A stretch of 64,000 nucleotides of DNA from Murimonas intestini (lineage in GTDB: Bacteria; Bacillota; Clostridia; Lachnospirales; Lachnospiraceae): positions 248,001-312,000 of the forward strand of contig QGGY01000006.1 in assembly GCA_003148945.1 (NCBI GenBank). The letters run 5' to 3'. Made by a program: the position numbers and the translations under genes. Shown in pieces: positions 17,266-26,038 of this stretch. The notes beneath the pieces are model-generated. The model saw only the letters and a program-made list of their open reading frames with translations, was not told the origin of the DNA and ran no database searches. How positions within the stretch are numbered: position 1 is the first letter of the stretch; each line of letters begins with the position of its first letter.

Positions 17266-18435
17266 TCAACCCATATTTTCAGCAATTTTTTCTTCTATAT
17301 AAAGAAGCTGCTCTTCTGTAGGGATATATGTTAACTTAACCGGTTCCATAATCTCTTCAAACCCCATCCCCTGCAGGCTCTCTCTGATCTGCGGGATGCT
17401 CTGGCCTCCCCAGCCATAGGAGCCAAAAGCTAAAAATTTCCTCTTCTTAGGTGCAAGGCCTTTCATGTAGCAGAGAAATGAGGCTACTGTCGGCATCATA
17501 TTGTTATTGAGTGTGGGCGATCCCACGGCAATATATTTGGCCTTTAGCACATCTGTCATAATATCAGAGATATGATTGACTTTCAGGTCAAACAGCTTTG
17601 CTGAAACTCCGGCCCTGGTGAAGCCTTCCAGTATGGCCCTTGCCATCTTTTCCGTAGAATGCCACATGGAATCATATACAACCACAGCCTCCTCATTAGT
17701 CTCCCCATTGCTGAACTCATCATAAGCTGCCATGATATCCTGGATATGGCTTCTCCAGATGACCCCATGGCTGGGAGCTATCATATCCAGCTCCAGTCCC
17801 TTTACGATCTGCAGTGCCTTCTGGGTCTGTACACCATACGGCATCAATATATTTGCGTAATACTTTTTAGCCTCCTGCAGTACCACAGCCAGATCCACCT
17901 GGTCATCAAAATGCAGGTTAGAAGAAAAATGCTGACCGAAAGCATCATTGGAAAAAAGGAGTTTTTCTTCAGGGCAATATGTCACCATGTTGTCCGGCCA
18001 GTGCAGCATAGGCGTTGCCACAAAGTTTAAGCTGCGGCTGCCCAGCTTTAAGCTGTCCCCTGCTTTGACACCCATATACTGGTACTTGTCGCCGTAATGG
18101 GCCTTCAGGCCTTTCAGACCGCTGGGAGCAGAGGTTACGATCACTGCATTTGGCATCGCCTCCATCACCTGGGGAATAGCTCCAGAGTGATCCATCTCCA
18201 CATGATTTGACACAAGGTAATCCACCTTTGCAGGATCTACGATTTCCCTCACACGGCGCAGAAGCTCCTCAGCAAACGGCGCTTTTACAGTATCAATAAG
18301 CGCTATTTTTTCATCAACGATCAGGTAAGCATTATAAGTAGCTCCCCTGTTCGTAGAATATCCGTGGAAGCTCCTCACATCCCAGTCCACAGCTCCAACA
18401 AAATAAATCCCTTTTTTAATTTCCAAACGGTCCAT
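17266..18435 (-). CDS. fprA: FprA-type flavodiiron protein (A-type flavoprotein)
   Basis: Reduces oxygen to water and/or nitric oxide to nitrous oxide in strict anaerobes. The 389 residues hold a metallo-beta-lactamase-like diiron domain. Its NHVEMDHSG motif carries the His, Glu, Asp and His ligands, and a further His is in MLHWPDNM. A C-terminal flavodoxin domain follows with the FMN loop VVYDSMWHSTEKMA near 255. The start at 18435 has AGGAGG upstream. The open frame extends in-frame into the leader, but those codons lack a ribosome site. A rubredoxin gene, the usual electron donor, lies directly upstream on the same strand, with a hairpin between. Confidence 0.93.
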   Translation of the reverse strand: MDRLEIKKGIYFVGAVDWDVRSFHGYSTNRGATYNAYLIVDEKIALIDTVKAPFAEELLRRVREIVDPAKVDYLVSNHVEMDHSGAIPQVMEAMPNAVIVTSAPSGLKGLKAHYGDKYQYMGVKAGDSLKLGSRSLNFVATPMLHWPDNMVTYCPEEKLLFSNDAFGQHFSSNLHFDDQVDLAVVLQEAKKYYANILMPYGVQTQKALQIVKGLELDMIAPSHGVIWRSHIQDIMAAYDEFSNGETNEEAVVVYDSMWHSTEKMARAILEGFTRAGVSAKLFDLKVNHISDIMTDVLKAKYIAVGSPTLNNNMMPTVASFLCYMKGLAPKKRKFLAFGSYGWGGQSIPQIRESLQGMGFEEIMEPVKLTYIPTEEQLLYIEEKIAENMG

Positions 18436-18496
18436 CTTCTTTTCCTCCTGAAAGCATACACCTCCGTGCATCCCATAACTTAATCCTTCGGATGGG

Positions 18497-18520
18497 CGTG
18501 CTTCGCACGATAAGGTATAA
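18497..18520 (-). repeat. leader repeat copy 1 (24 bp, hairpin CGTGC-GAA-GCACG)
   Basis: In the fprA leader, read on the minus strand: TTATACCTTATCGTGCG then AAGCACG. It matches 23 of 24 bases with 32533-32556 before the LysR gene, in the same orientation relative to its gene. Confidence 0.65.
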
Positions 18521-18540
18521 TTATTTGTATATATCCCAAA

Positions 18541-18570
18541 ATATCTGCCAATTAAAAAATTGGCAGATAT
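18541..18570 (-). terminator. hairpin between rubredoxin and fprA
   Basis: Perfect 13-bp arms ATATCTGCCAATT/AATTGGCAGATAT followed on the minus strand by TTTT. It probably ends part of the rubredoxin transcripts and lowers fprA read-through. Confidence 0.7.
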
Positions 18571-18597
18571 CATTTTCACTTCTATTAATTTTTAATC

Positions 18598-18759
18598 TTA
18601 CTCGTCTACTGAAAACTGGTCTTTTCCTACCTGGCAGAGAGGACACAGCCAGTCATCAGGGATATCCTCAAATGCTGTTCCCGGCTCGATTCCGTTTTCC
18701 GGATCTCCTGCCTCGGGATCATACACATAGCCACATACATCACAAACATATTTTTTCAT
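18598..18759 (-). CDS. rubredoxin (53 residues)
   Basis: Small iron-sulfur electron carrier. I translated this short frame by hand: it starts [20 protein letters not shown] and ends [15 protein letters not shown]. Both iron-binding CxxC pairs are present (CDVC and CPLC), with the conserved GYVYDP and the DIPDDW loop. Length is typical of rubredoxin. AAGGAG precedes the ATG. The promoter -35 overlaps the stop codon of the upstream pgsA-like gene. It most likely donates electrons to FprA encoded next. Confidence 0.95.
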   Translation of the reverse strand: MKKYVCDVCGYVYDPEAGDPENGIEPGTAFEDIPDDWLCPLCQVGKDQFSVDE

Positions 18760-18794
18760 ATAAAAAATCTCCTTTCTGGATTTGTTTTAATAAT

Positions 18795-18842
18795 AGTAAT
18801 TATTACTGTAAATAATATATACCATTTTTTTGATTTTGTCAA
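18795..18842 (-). promoter_or_regulatory. rubredoxin promoter with a PerR/Fur-like inverted repeat
   Basis: Minus-strand TTGACA (18837-18842), 17-bp spacer, TATATT (18814-18819). AGTAAT-A-ATTACT (18795-18807) sits on the expected transcription start. It resembles the PerR core ATAATnATTAT. PerR is known to repress oxygen-reduction genes of this kind in clostridia. That it is PerR here is inference. Confidence 0.6.
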
Positions 18843-19417
18843 TGTACTTCTTTCCACATTTTATAAAAAACCGGAATATACATGCCAAATGAAAGCAGCA
18901 TCAGTGCAATACAGACAATGATCATGCTGTTTGCAGCCGCTATCGGTATCTCCGGGAACAGTATCAGTATGAACATGACAACATACAGGACTGCCGTACA
19001 TACCTTGCCAAACCATTTAGCCCCATCCAGCATCATTCCCTTTTTGAGGAAAATAATACCCATAATGCCCATAAAACCTTCTTTTATCACAAAGAGCACT
19101 ACAAGAGGTATCATCCATTTAAACCTGAAAGAAAGGGATAGTACAATTGCTCCCTGAGTCAGCTTATCGGCAATGGGGTCCAGCGCCTTCCCCAGCTCTG
19201 TCACCATGTTCAGCTTCCTTGCAATGAAACCGTCCAGAAAATCCGTGATCCCGGATACTCCAATGATCAGTGCTGCCACCCTGTAATCCACAATTGTTTC
19301 CGCAGTCAGATACCTCCAGACAATAAATGGTATCAGTATAATGCGGAAATACCCCATCATATTTGGAATGGTAAATATCTGTCTCACAAGCGGCATTTTC
19401 TCTTTTGTATCAGCCAT
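18839..19417 (-). CDS. CDP-alcohol phosphatidyltransferase (PgsA-like)
   Basis: Membrane enzyme that probably joins CDP-diacylglycerol to glycerol 3-phosphate to make phosphatidylglycerol phosphate. The 192 residues have about five or six hydrophobic helices. The family motif reads DGFIAR, eight residues, G, then ALDPIAD. The start is put at the ATG at 19417 with GGGAG upstream; a TTG at 19438 is open in frame but lacks a good site. A cardiolipin-type or other alcohol acceptor cannot be excluded. The stop overlaps the -35 box of the rubredoxin promoter. Confidence 0.85.
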   Translation of the reverse strand: MADTKEKMPLVRQIFTIPNMMGYFRIILIPFIVWRYLTAETIVDYRVAALIIGVSGITDFLDGFIARKLNMVTELGKALDPIADKLTQGAIVLSLSFRFKWMIPLVVLFVIKEGFMGIMGIIFLKKGMMLDGAKWFGKVCTAVLYVVMFILILFPEIPIAAANSMIIVCIALMLLSFGMYIPVFYKMWKEVH

Positions 19418-19481
19418 CTCTCTCCCGCCTTTCTGCAACCTATTATCTCACCAAAGTGCAGAATCCGCAACTAAAAATATT

Positions 19482-19503
19482 CATAACTGTTCAGTATCTT
19501 CAC
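19482..19503 (-). repeat. copy of the GTGAAG-TACTGAACAGTTA repeat
   Basis: Minus strand reads GTGAAGATACTGAACAGTTA, close to 36896-36916 before the AraC gene. It begins a few bases after the glycosyltransferase stop codon. Confidence 0.5.
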
Positions 19504-19507
19504 ACTG

Positions 19508-20758
19508 TCAGGACCGCATCCTCACCTCTTCCAGTGATTTGGATATATCGTGGCGTATGGGCTTCCATTCTACCTTCTTAAACAGCGCTGAAGCTGTGAC
19601 AGGGATATAAGTCAGCATAAAAACAGGAAAAGTAAAGCTGTACAGAATCTTTTTAAATCCGGAAGCCTGGATCCGCTTCCACTCGCTCAGGACCGTGATA
19701 AATCCCATCATAAACAGAGTTATATATACATTGAACAGGGCAAATCCTGCCTCTGCCATTATACGCTCCAGGTATACAGGCTTATAGGCTGCTGACACAA
19801 TTACAGCAGCGCCATTTAACAGACAGCACAGAAATGTCAGTATCACGGCAGGCATGATGGTCATCAGCATGTCAAAACAGGCAAAGCTGTGTTCTCTGCC
19901 CAGAGTCCGGCCCAGTGACCTGCCGTATTTTTCGAATACCTGCAGGTTTCCCTTGGCCCATCTCATACGCTGGCACCAGGACTGTGAAAAAGTAACAGGC
20001 TGCTCATCATAGAGGATAGCATCTTTACAGTAAGCCACCTTCTCCCCCTGCAGGATACTGTCCACAGTGAACTCTATATCCTCTGTCAGGAGAAAATGCT
20101 TCCATCCATGATTCTTCTCTATTATACTCCGGTGCACCATAAAGCCTGTGCCCGATACGGCACAGCTGGTCCCCAGTGTCATCCTGGCCTGGTTCAGATA
20201 CCTGGATTCTCTTAAAAACCACAGAGAATAACCCGCTGATATCCAATTGCTTCCAAAATTCTTGGAATTCCTGTAGCTTGTAATAATACGATGCCCTGCG
20301 CAGAGCATTTTATTCATTTCTTCTATGTAATGTTCATCTAACAGATTATCAGCATCCAGAACAAGATAGGCATCATATATCTTCCCGTCGCCTTCCATCT
20401 TATCCAGCAGGAATTCCAGGGCATAACCCTTGCCCACCCTTTCCCTGTTAAAGCGTTCATAGACAATTGCCCCTGCCTGTCGGGCCGTCCCGGCAGTATC
20501 ATCTGTGCAGTTATCCGCCGCCACAAAAATATCTACATACTGCCCTGCATATGTCTGCTGGCGGACACTTGCCAGCAGCTGCCCTATCACAGCCTCCTCA
20601 TTTCTGGCGCAGATCAGGACTGCTATCCTGTTCATGACCGTTTCCTTGGGCACCTCCGGCTTCTTCACAAGTCCCACTATCAGATAGATCACCTGATATG
20701 CATAAGCTGCCACAAAAAATACTGCAATAAAAATGTTGACTATTTCCAGTGTACGCAT
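19508..20758 (-). CDS. membrane glycosyltransferase family 2
   Basis: Probably a processive or polyprenyl-linked sugar transferase acting at the inner face of the membrane. The 416 residues have an N-terminal hydrophobic helix (about 5-28). The GT-A domain shows ICARNEE, AADNCTDDTA and the metal-binding LVLDADN. TEDIEF and the QRMRW acceptor motif follow, then three or four C-terminal membrane segments. This layout is shared with cellulose/hyaluronan/poly-GlcNAc synthases. The start at 20758 has GGAGGGGAG at ideal spacing. No other polysaccharide gene lies beside it, so the product is open. Confidence 0.85.
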   Translation of the reverse strand: MRTLEIVNIFIAVFFVAAYAYQVIYLIVGLVKKPEVPKETVMNRIAVLICARNEEAVIGQLLASVRQQTYAGQYVDIFVAADNCTDDTAGTARQAGAIVYERFNRERVGKGYALEFLLDKMEGDGKIYDAYLVLDADNLLDEHYIEEMNKMLCAGHRIITSYRNSKNFGSNWISAGYSLWFLRESRYLNQARMTLGTSCAVSGTGFMVHRSIIEKNHGWKHFLLTEDIEFTVDSILQGEKVAYCKDAILYDEQPVTFSQSWCQRMRWAKGNLQVFEKYGRSLGRTLGREHSFACFDMLMTIMPAVILTFLCCLLNGAAVIVSAAYKPVYLERIMAEAGFALFNVYITLFMMGFITVLSEWKRIQASGFKKILYSFTFPVFMLTYIPVTASALFKKVEWKPIRHDISKSLEEVRMRS

Positions 20759-21007
20759 CTTTAAACTCCCCTCCGTTTTCCATATCCCTGGAAAGCCCCT
20801 CCTCATACGGGGTAAAATAAACTTCAGTTCCCCTGCAGGTTCATACTGCAGGAACAGTGCGGCGTTCTCCTTACCAGACAAAACCCGCAAAAGGCAAACA
20901 GACGTGAATGCATACCAGTCCTCTATGCCTTATGCGGATTATAAATAGTAATAATCAATATTTTATCAACTGATCTTGATTTTTTTGTAAACTTTTTGTA
21001 ATTTTCT

Positions 21008-22183
21008 CTACAGATCCATCCTGAAATCTGCCCTGACACGCCCGCCCCCATTTTCGCCGTTGGAAATCTCCAGAAAACCTCCGTGTTTTTCACACAGCAC
21101 TTTACATATATTCAGTCCCAGCCCAAAGTGTGCGTCGTAGACATTTTCTTTTTCCTTATAAAATGGAGAAGTGGCATTCTCTATGGCCTTGCTTGAAAAT
21201 CCCTCCCCGTCATCTTCAACAATCATTGTAAAATACACTTTCTCTGCATAAAGGGTCAGCTTAATCTCTTCTTTCCCATACCTGACAGCATTTGCCATAA
21301 GGTTCTCCAGCACCTGCTGCACCATCCTCTCGTCCAGCCTGAGCATCTTTCTGGCTATGCGCTCAGTATATTGAAGCTTCAGCTCCTTCTCCCGGCACAG
21401 GATCTCTGAAGCTGCCTTCAGCTCGGCTTCCACCTTTTCGCCCTCAACAAGCTGCGGCTCAAAGCTGATATCCTCCAGCTTCTGCATAGTGCTCATTCCT
21501 GACACATAGTTTTCCAGTCTCTGTATATGCTCCCCCATGGTCTGTACCACTTTTATCATCTTTTCTTTAGAAACTCTGCCGTCGGGCAGATATTTTCCCA
21601 GCATATCCACATACCCCCTCAGCACAGTGAGAGGCGTCCTCAGGTCATGTGAAAATGCCGCATTAAGCCTTCTGCGCTCCTCCATAGCCCTCCAGTTCTC
21701 CCTGTTGCTTACCTCCAGTGAGTGGCGCATCAGTTCAAAAGAAGCACAGAGCTGTCCCATCTCATTCCTTCTGGGATAATAAATATGAAAATCAAGGTCA
21801 TTCTTGCTGATCTTCCCTGCCGCACTGATCAGCATCTCTATGGGCTCTTTAAGCTTATTGCGGTAAAACAGCAGTCCCGCCATGATTATGCCCGCTATAA
21901 ACGGAAGCGGAAGGCTCAGTCCCGCCAGTATGGAACAGACCCTGATAAAATGGCTGTCCTCATCTGAAAAAACAAAATATACCCCCTCTGAAGTATAGAT
22001 CCCCCTGGAATTCCAGTATTCAATCTCCTGATAGCGGTCAGTGACATAGCTCAGGGCCCTGTCCGCCTCTGCATTGCTGAACATAGTATTGAGGCACACT
22101 GCCACCGTCAGCCCCAGAACTATGAACACCAGCATGTACATCATAAATGCACCCTTTAAAGACATATTCTTTATTTTGCCCAT
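21008..22183 (-). CDS. sensor histidine kinase
   Basis: Membrane kinase of a two-component system, 391 residues. Two membrane helices (about 12-33 and 84-107) flank a short extracellular loop of some 50 residues. A HAMP region (108-160), the dimerisation domain with FSHDLRTPLT (phospho-accepting His179) and a HATPase domain follow. The HATPase domain has NLMANAVRYG, DDGEGF and GLGLNICK. The small sensor loop suggests sensing within the membrane or of envelope stress, as in kinases for cell-envelope antibiotics. It overlaps the response regulator gene by 13 bases. Confidence 0.93.
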   Translation of the reverse strand: MGKIKNMSLKGAFMMYMLVFIVLGLTVAVCLNTMFSNAEADRALSYVTDRYQEIEYWNSRGIYTSEGVYFVFSDEDSHFIRVCSILAGLSLPLPFIAGIIMAGLLFYRNKLKEPIEMLISAAGKISKNDLDFHIYYPRRNEMGQLCASFELMRHSLEVSNRENWRAMEERRRLNAAFSHDLRTPLTVLRGYVDMLGKYLPDGRVSKEKMIKVVQTMGEHIQRLENYVSGMSTMQKLEDISFEPQLVEGEKVEAELKAASEILCREKELKLQYTERIARKMLRLDERMVQQVLENLMANAVRYGKEEIKLTLYAEKVYFTMIVEDDGEGFSSKAIENATSPFYKEKENVYDAHFGLGLNICKVLCEKHGGFLEISNGENGGGRVRADFRMDL

Positions 22184-22845
22184 TTATAACCTACCCCCCA
22201 TACTGTTTCAATATAGGAGCGGCAGCCCGCATCAGCCATTTTTGCCCTGATACGGCGCACATGTTCCGCGATCACACTGCTGTCACCCTGGCCCTCCAAT
22301 CCCCATATCCTGTCATATATCCTCTCTTTATCAAAGATCTGTCCCCTGTTCTGGGAGAGAAACTCAATAATATCAAATTCTTTTTTCACAAACCCGAGAT
22401 CCCGGCCTTTGTAATAGACACATCTCCCCGAATAATCTATCACGAAATCATTGTCAAATTTCACCTGGGATGCCCCCAGATGACGCTGCTCCCTGCGCAG
22501 GTGAGCTTCTACCCTGGCCCCCAGCTCATCTATGCTGAAAGGCTTAACTACATAATCGTCACCACCACTTTTCAGTCCCTTGATCTTGTCTTCTTCCTCT
22601 ATCCTGGCTGTCAGGAATATGATCGGACATGCCACAAAATCCCTGATCTTCCTGCATACCTCAAGTCCGTCCATATCAGGCATATTAATATCCAGCAGGA
22701 TCAGGTCAGGGCTTTTCTCAGCCTTTTCCATAGCCTCCCTGCCGCTCAGGGCTGTGAGCACCCTGTATCCGCTCAGCTCAAAATAATCCTGCAGCATAGT
22801 TACGATATCTATCTCATCATCAACAATTAAAATCGTATTTTCCAT
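22171..22845 (-). CDS. OmpR-family response regulator
   Basis: DNA-binding partner of the kinase at 21008-22183. The 224 residues have a receiver domain (LIVDDE at 6-11, phospho-acceptor Asp52 in LLDINMPDMDG, Lys near 103 in YVVKPF). A winged-helix effector domain from about 130 ends RIRAKMADAGCRSYIETVWGVGYKW-like. The ATG at 22845 follows GGGAGG. The adjacent glycosyltransferase on the same strand is a possible target, but no operator is evident. Confidence 0.94.
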   Translation of the reverse strand: MENTILIVDDEIDIVTMLQDYFELSGYRVLTALSGREAMEKAEKSPDLILLDINMPDMDGLEVCRKIRDFVACPIIFLTARIEEEDKIKGLKSGGDDYVVKPFSIDELGARVEAHLRREQRHLGASQVKFDNDFVIDYSGRCVYYKGRDLGFVKKEFDIIEFLSQNRGQIFDKERIYDRIWGLEGQGDSSVIAEHVRRIRAKMADAGCRSYIETVWGVGYKWAK

Positions 22846-22934
22846 ATGATAAACCTCCCATCTTCCACAATTATAATGGGGATTTATCAAATTTGCATCA
22901 ACTTATTTCCATTTAACTTAGCTGTACGATTCTC

Positions 22935-24158
22935 CTAAGCCTCCTCATGCACGATCTGTACAGCTCTTTTCAGCTTTTCCAGATTTCCGTTTAAACGGTA
23001 GATATCCCTGAAGATATACTCTGTTTTGCATTCTTTTGTCAGATCAGCTGTGTGCCGTATATATTTCCTGAAGGCTTCCTCATCAAATTCTTTTTTGATA
23101 CCCAGGTAATTGGGAGAAGGTTTTCTGGAATATATGACATTCCCCCCGCTCAGGCGCTCTGCCATGATCTCTTCATTACACCATGGTGAGATTGAAGCCT
23201 TCCGCAGATTCGGATATCTGGAAATATCACGGTCCCAATATAAATGTATGGGTTCACAGCATCCATAATATAAAAGCCCGAATTCTTCCGCCATCCTGCT
23301 GAAGTAAGGTGCAATAAACTCGTGGTACATATCCGGAGATATCCCTATGCTCTCCTGGCTGTTTATATGTCCCCACAAATGCTTTGCCAGAACCTTTCCC
23401 TGGAAATCCTCCCCCGGAAGTTCCCTGGAAAAGCAGTAGCTCCCGCTGCCCATATAATCATTTCCATTATTCAGGAACAGGATCCCTTTCTCTTCCTCCC
23501 ATCTCAGAAACCTGACCATTTCTGCCACCAGCCTTGACATCAGAGTATGAAAATCATCCTCCTCAGTCTTCATGGCAACATACATATTTTCCATTCCCAT
23601 AAGGGTCACTATTTTTTCTGTCAGTGCAAACCCCCAGTGGTTAACTGAATTATATAATCTCACCTGAAGGATATCTCCAAAGACTTCTTCTGCTGTATCC
23701 CTTCTTCTCATGGTTTCTTCTTCATCATAGAAAAATGCCGAATCTTTCAGTATACCCATATCTTCTTCCAGTGTCTCCAGAACCGGTTCAATATGAAAGC
23801 CAAGGCCGTCAGAAGCAAATATCTTTTTTGCCGGAACACCGAACAATCTCATCTCTGCCTGGACATCCACTTTAAATACATCATCCACTACTTTATCATC
23901 CTGAAATAACTGCTCCGGCAATATGGTTTTTAGTATCTGCTTCTCCATCCATTTGCCGTCCCCGCTCACACACTGCAGGGGAGGCAGGATTTCTTCAAGA
24001 AAAGTCTCTTCCTCCATCACTACCATTGGCCGCTCCCCCTGTAATGAATTGTGGAGATACCACAGGCGTTCTCTCTCTTTCATGACTGGTTTATTGGCCA
24101 GTTCCCTCTGCTGCTTAGCTAATTCTCTCAGATATCTCTTTTCATTTTCTGTGACCAT
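22935..24158 (-). CDS. URO-D superfamily protein in a sugar-importer operon
   Basis: 407-residue cytoplasmic protein of the uroporphyrinogen decarboxylase/MtaA-MetE-like superfamily. It is not HemE: it lacks the conserved N-terminal HemE motif, and no heme genes are near. The C-terminal half has YYGCCEPIHLYWDRDI and ASISPWCNEE, a pattern seen in the uncharacterised clostridial members of this superfamily. The Cys residues could bind zinc as in the MtaA-type methyltransferases. It follows the two permease genes on the same strand after 68 bp, so it probably acts on the imported compound. The reaction is unknown. No corrinoid protein is present. Confidence 0.75.
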   Translation of the reverse strand: MVTENEKRYLRELAKQQRELANKPVMKERERLWYLHNSLQGERPMVVMEEETFLEEILPPLQCVSGDGKWMEKQILKTILPEQLFQDDKVVDDVFKVDVQAEMRLFGVPAKKIFASDGLGFHIEPVLETLEEDMGILKDSAFFYDEEETMRRRDTAEEVFGDILQVRLYNSVNHWGFALTEKIVTLMGMENMYVAMKTEEDDFHTLMSRLVAEMVRFLRWEEEKGILFLNNGNDYMGSGSYCFSRELPGEDFQGKVLAKHLWGHINSQESIGISPDMYHEFIAPYFSRMAEEFGLLYYGCCEPIHLYWDRDISRYPNLRKASISPWCNEEIMAERLSGGNVIYSRKPSPNYLGIKKEFDEEAFRKYIRHTADLTKECKTEYIFRDIYRLNGNLEKLKRAVQIVHEEA

Positions 24159-24226
24159 ATGCTTCTTCCTTTCGTCTGCTGATTAATTTTAAGAATGCCT
24201 TATTAATTTATTTACCGGAAGTTATA

Positions 24227-25057
24227 CTAGCCCTTAACCGCCCCCGCAGTACCGCTGACAATATACTTCTGCCCGCACAGATAAATTATCAGTATTGGTG
24301 CTATTGTTAAAATAATATCTGCAAATATCATATTCCAATCATTAAAATGCTCTCCAAAGAAATTGTAGATTGAATTAGTCATCCCCAATTTTTTATTGTC
24401 ACTCAGTAAATACAGCGGCGTCACAAAATCATTCCAGGCTCCCAGAAAGTTCAGTACAAAGCCCGTGATCGTGGCCGGCTTCAAAAGGGGAAAGATCACC
24501 TTAAAAAACAGCTGGAACGGACTGCACCCGTCAATGACGGCAGCTTCATCAAGTTCCCTGGGAATGCCTTCATAAAATCCATAATATAAAAATACCAGGA
24601 AAGGAATACCCAGTGTGCCAAATTCCAGAATAATTCCAGGGTATGTATTTTGTAAATGCAGGAATTTCAATGTAAAAAGGGTCGTGACATAATTTACCGG
24701 CGCGATCAGCCCGAGAAAGAAGTAAACGTAAAGAAAATTGTTCAGCTTCGTCTTTCTTCTGCTAAGTGCATAGGAGGCCATGGAACCTGTCACTATACAT
24801 ATAATGACGGATCCTCCAGCCATGAGCATGCTGTTTCCAAAAGCACGGATGAGAGATCCCGCCTTTATTACTTCTATATAATTGCTCCATTGAAATGAGG
24901 CAGGCAGGCTGAAGCTCAAATACCGTGATTCCTCTACTGTTTTAAGCGAATTTATGACGATAAAATAGATCGGCAGAAGTATCAGGCAGCTGCATGCCGC
25001 AGTAAATAAAAATCGTATCAATAATTTCAGCTTTTTTATTGTTTTTATTTTATCCAT
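24227..25057 (-). CDS. carbohydrate ABC importer permease, MalG/LplC type
   Basis: One of two membrane subunits of a CUT1-type sugar importer. The 276 residues have six hydrophobic segments. The binding-protein-dependent permease loop EAAVIDGCSPFQLFFKVIFPLLKP couples to the ATPase. The start at 25057 has AAGGAAG upstream and overlaps the stop of the first permease gene by 8 bases, so the two are translationally coupled. The ATPase is not encoded here; a shared MsmX-like ATPase elsewhere is usual for this class. Confidence 0.92.
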   Translation of the reverse strand: MDKIKTIKKLKLLIRFLFTAACSCLILLPIYFIVINSLKTVEESRYLSFSLPASFQWSNYIEVIKAGSLIRAFGNSMLMAGGSVIICIVTGSMASYALSRRKTKLNNFLYVYFFLGLIAPVNYVTTLFTLKFLHLQNTYPGIILEFGTLGIPFLVFLYYGFYEGIPRELDEAAVIDGCSPFQLFFKVIFPLLKPATITGFVLNFLGAWNDFVTPLYLLSDNKKLGMTNSIYNFFGEHFNDWNMIFADIILTIAPILIIYLCGQKYIVSGTAGAVKG

Positions 25058-25925
25058 TATCTTCCTTTCCGCGCAGCGCCTTCTGCATCCCCAGCGCAAT
25101 CACTACTGTAACCAGAAAAATAATAACATTCAGCGCATTTGCCATACCATAACGTCCTAAACCGAATTCTTTAAATACCTGTGTATTGATCACTTCCGTC
25201 AATCCTCCCGGGCCTCCTCCTGTCAGGGAATAGATAATGTCGAATACCCTAAGTCCGTGTATGGTGTTTAACACAATGACAGTCGTCAGAGGCGCCCGCA
25301 GAAACGGAAGTGTAATCTTCCAGAACTGTTTCCACGGTCCTGCCCCATCTATAGATGAAGCCTCATAGTATTCATCCGGTATCATCTGAAGACCGGCCAG
25401 AAGGATCATCATATTCCACCCTGCCATCCTCCATACCTCAACAGCCATAGCTGAACCCAGCGCAGTACCCTTTTCCGCCAGCCATGAATGTACAAGAGCT
25501 TCCAGCCCCACTGATCTGAGTATTGTATTTAAAGGGCCGTCCGGTTTTAACACTGATACAAAGGATATACCAATGATCAGCGGCGCAAGCGCATATGGAA
25601 GAAAGAAAATCATCCTGAATACATTTCTGCTTCTCAGCCCTTTATTCAGCAGCAGGGCCAGGCCTAATCCCAGCAGAGTCTTCAGGATTACTGTCACCAC
25701 AGTAAATTCCGCTGTATGCTTCAGGCTTGCCAGATATGGCCCTCCTTTTGACATAAATATATTGGCGTAATTCTGGAGGCCTACAAAATGGATCCCGGGT
25801 CTTGTGACATTCCAGTCAGTAAATGAAATTACCATGCCCGCTATAGTCGGTATGATGTATAGTACCGTATACAATATCAGGGCCGGAACTATAAACCTCA
25901 TCCCATAAAATTTTTTCTTATACAT
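25050..25925 (-). CDS. carbohydrate ABC importer permease, MalF/LplB type
   Basis: Partner membrane subunit of 291 residues with six predicted helices and the coupling loop EASSIDGAGPWKQFWKITLPFLRAP. The start at 25925 follows AGGAGG at ideal spacing; the longer open frame upstream has no ribosome site. It lies 113 bp after the binding-protein gene with an intergenic hairpin between. Together with the genes at 24227 and 26039 it forms one importer. Confidence 0.93.
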   Translation of the reverse strand: MYKKKFYGMRFIVPALILYTVLYIIPTIAGMVISFTDWNVTRPGIHFVGLQNYANIFMSKGGPYLASLKHTAEFTVVTVILKTLLGLGLALLLNKGLRSRNVFRMIFFLPYALAPLIIGISFVSVLKPDGPLNTILRSVGLEALVHSWLAEKGTALGSAMAVEVWRMAGWNMMILLAGLQMIPDEYYEASSIDGAGPWKQFWKITLPFLRAPLTTVIVLNTIHGLRVFDIIYSLTGGGPGGLTEVINTQVFKEFGLGRYGMANALNVIIFLVTVVIALGMQKALRGKEDNG

Positions 25926-25989
25926 TACACTCCTCCTGATGTTGAAAAATATAGACATGCTGCCGGCCGCAGAGCGGACGGTAACTAAT

Positions 25990-26020
25990 ATGGGGAATGG
26001 CTTTTTCAGCCATTCCCCAT
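25990..26020 (-). other. intergenic hairpin between binding protein and permease genes
   Basis: Perfect 13-bp arms (25990-26002 and 26008-26020) with a 5-base loop and no following T tract. Such hairpins after binding-protein genes commonly stabilise the upstream message and reduce permease expression. Confidence 0.65.
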
Positions 26021-26038
26021 TCCGTGATCTCCGGATGT

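Noticed and set aside
18436-18579. N-terminal extension of FprA by 48 residues
   Set aside because: The frame is open, but the added residues do not fit the family, lie across a repeat and a hairpin, and AGGAGG marks the start at 18435.
22935-24158. hemE, a true uroporphyrinogen decarboxylase
   Set aside because: Only superfamily resemblance is visible; the HemE active-site start motif and heme-gene context are missing.
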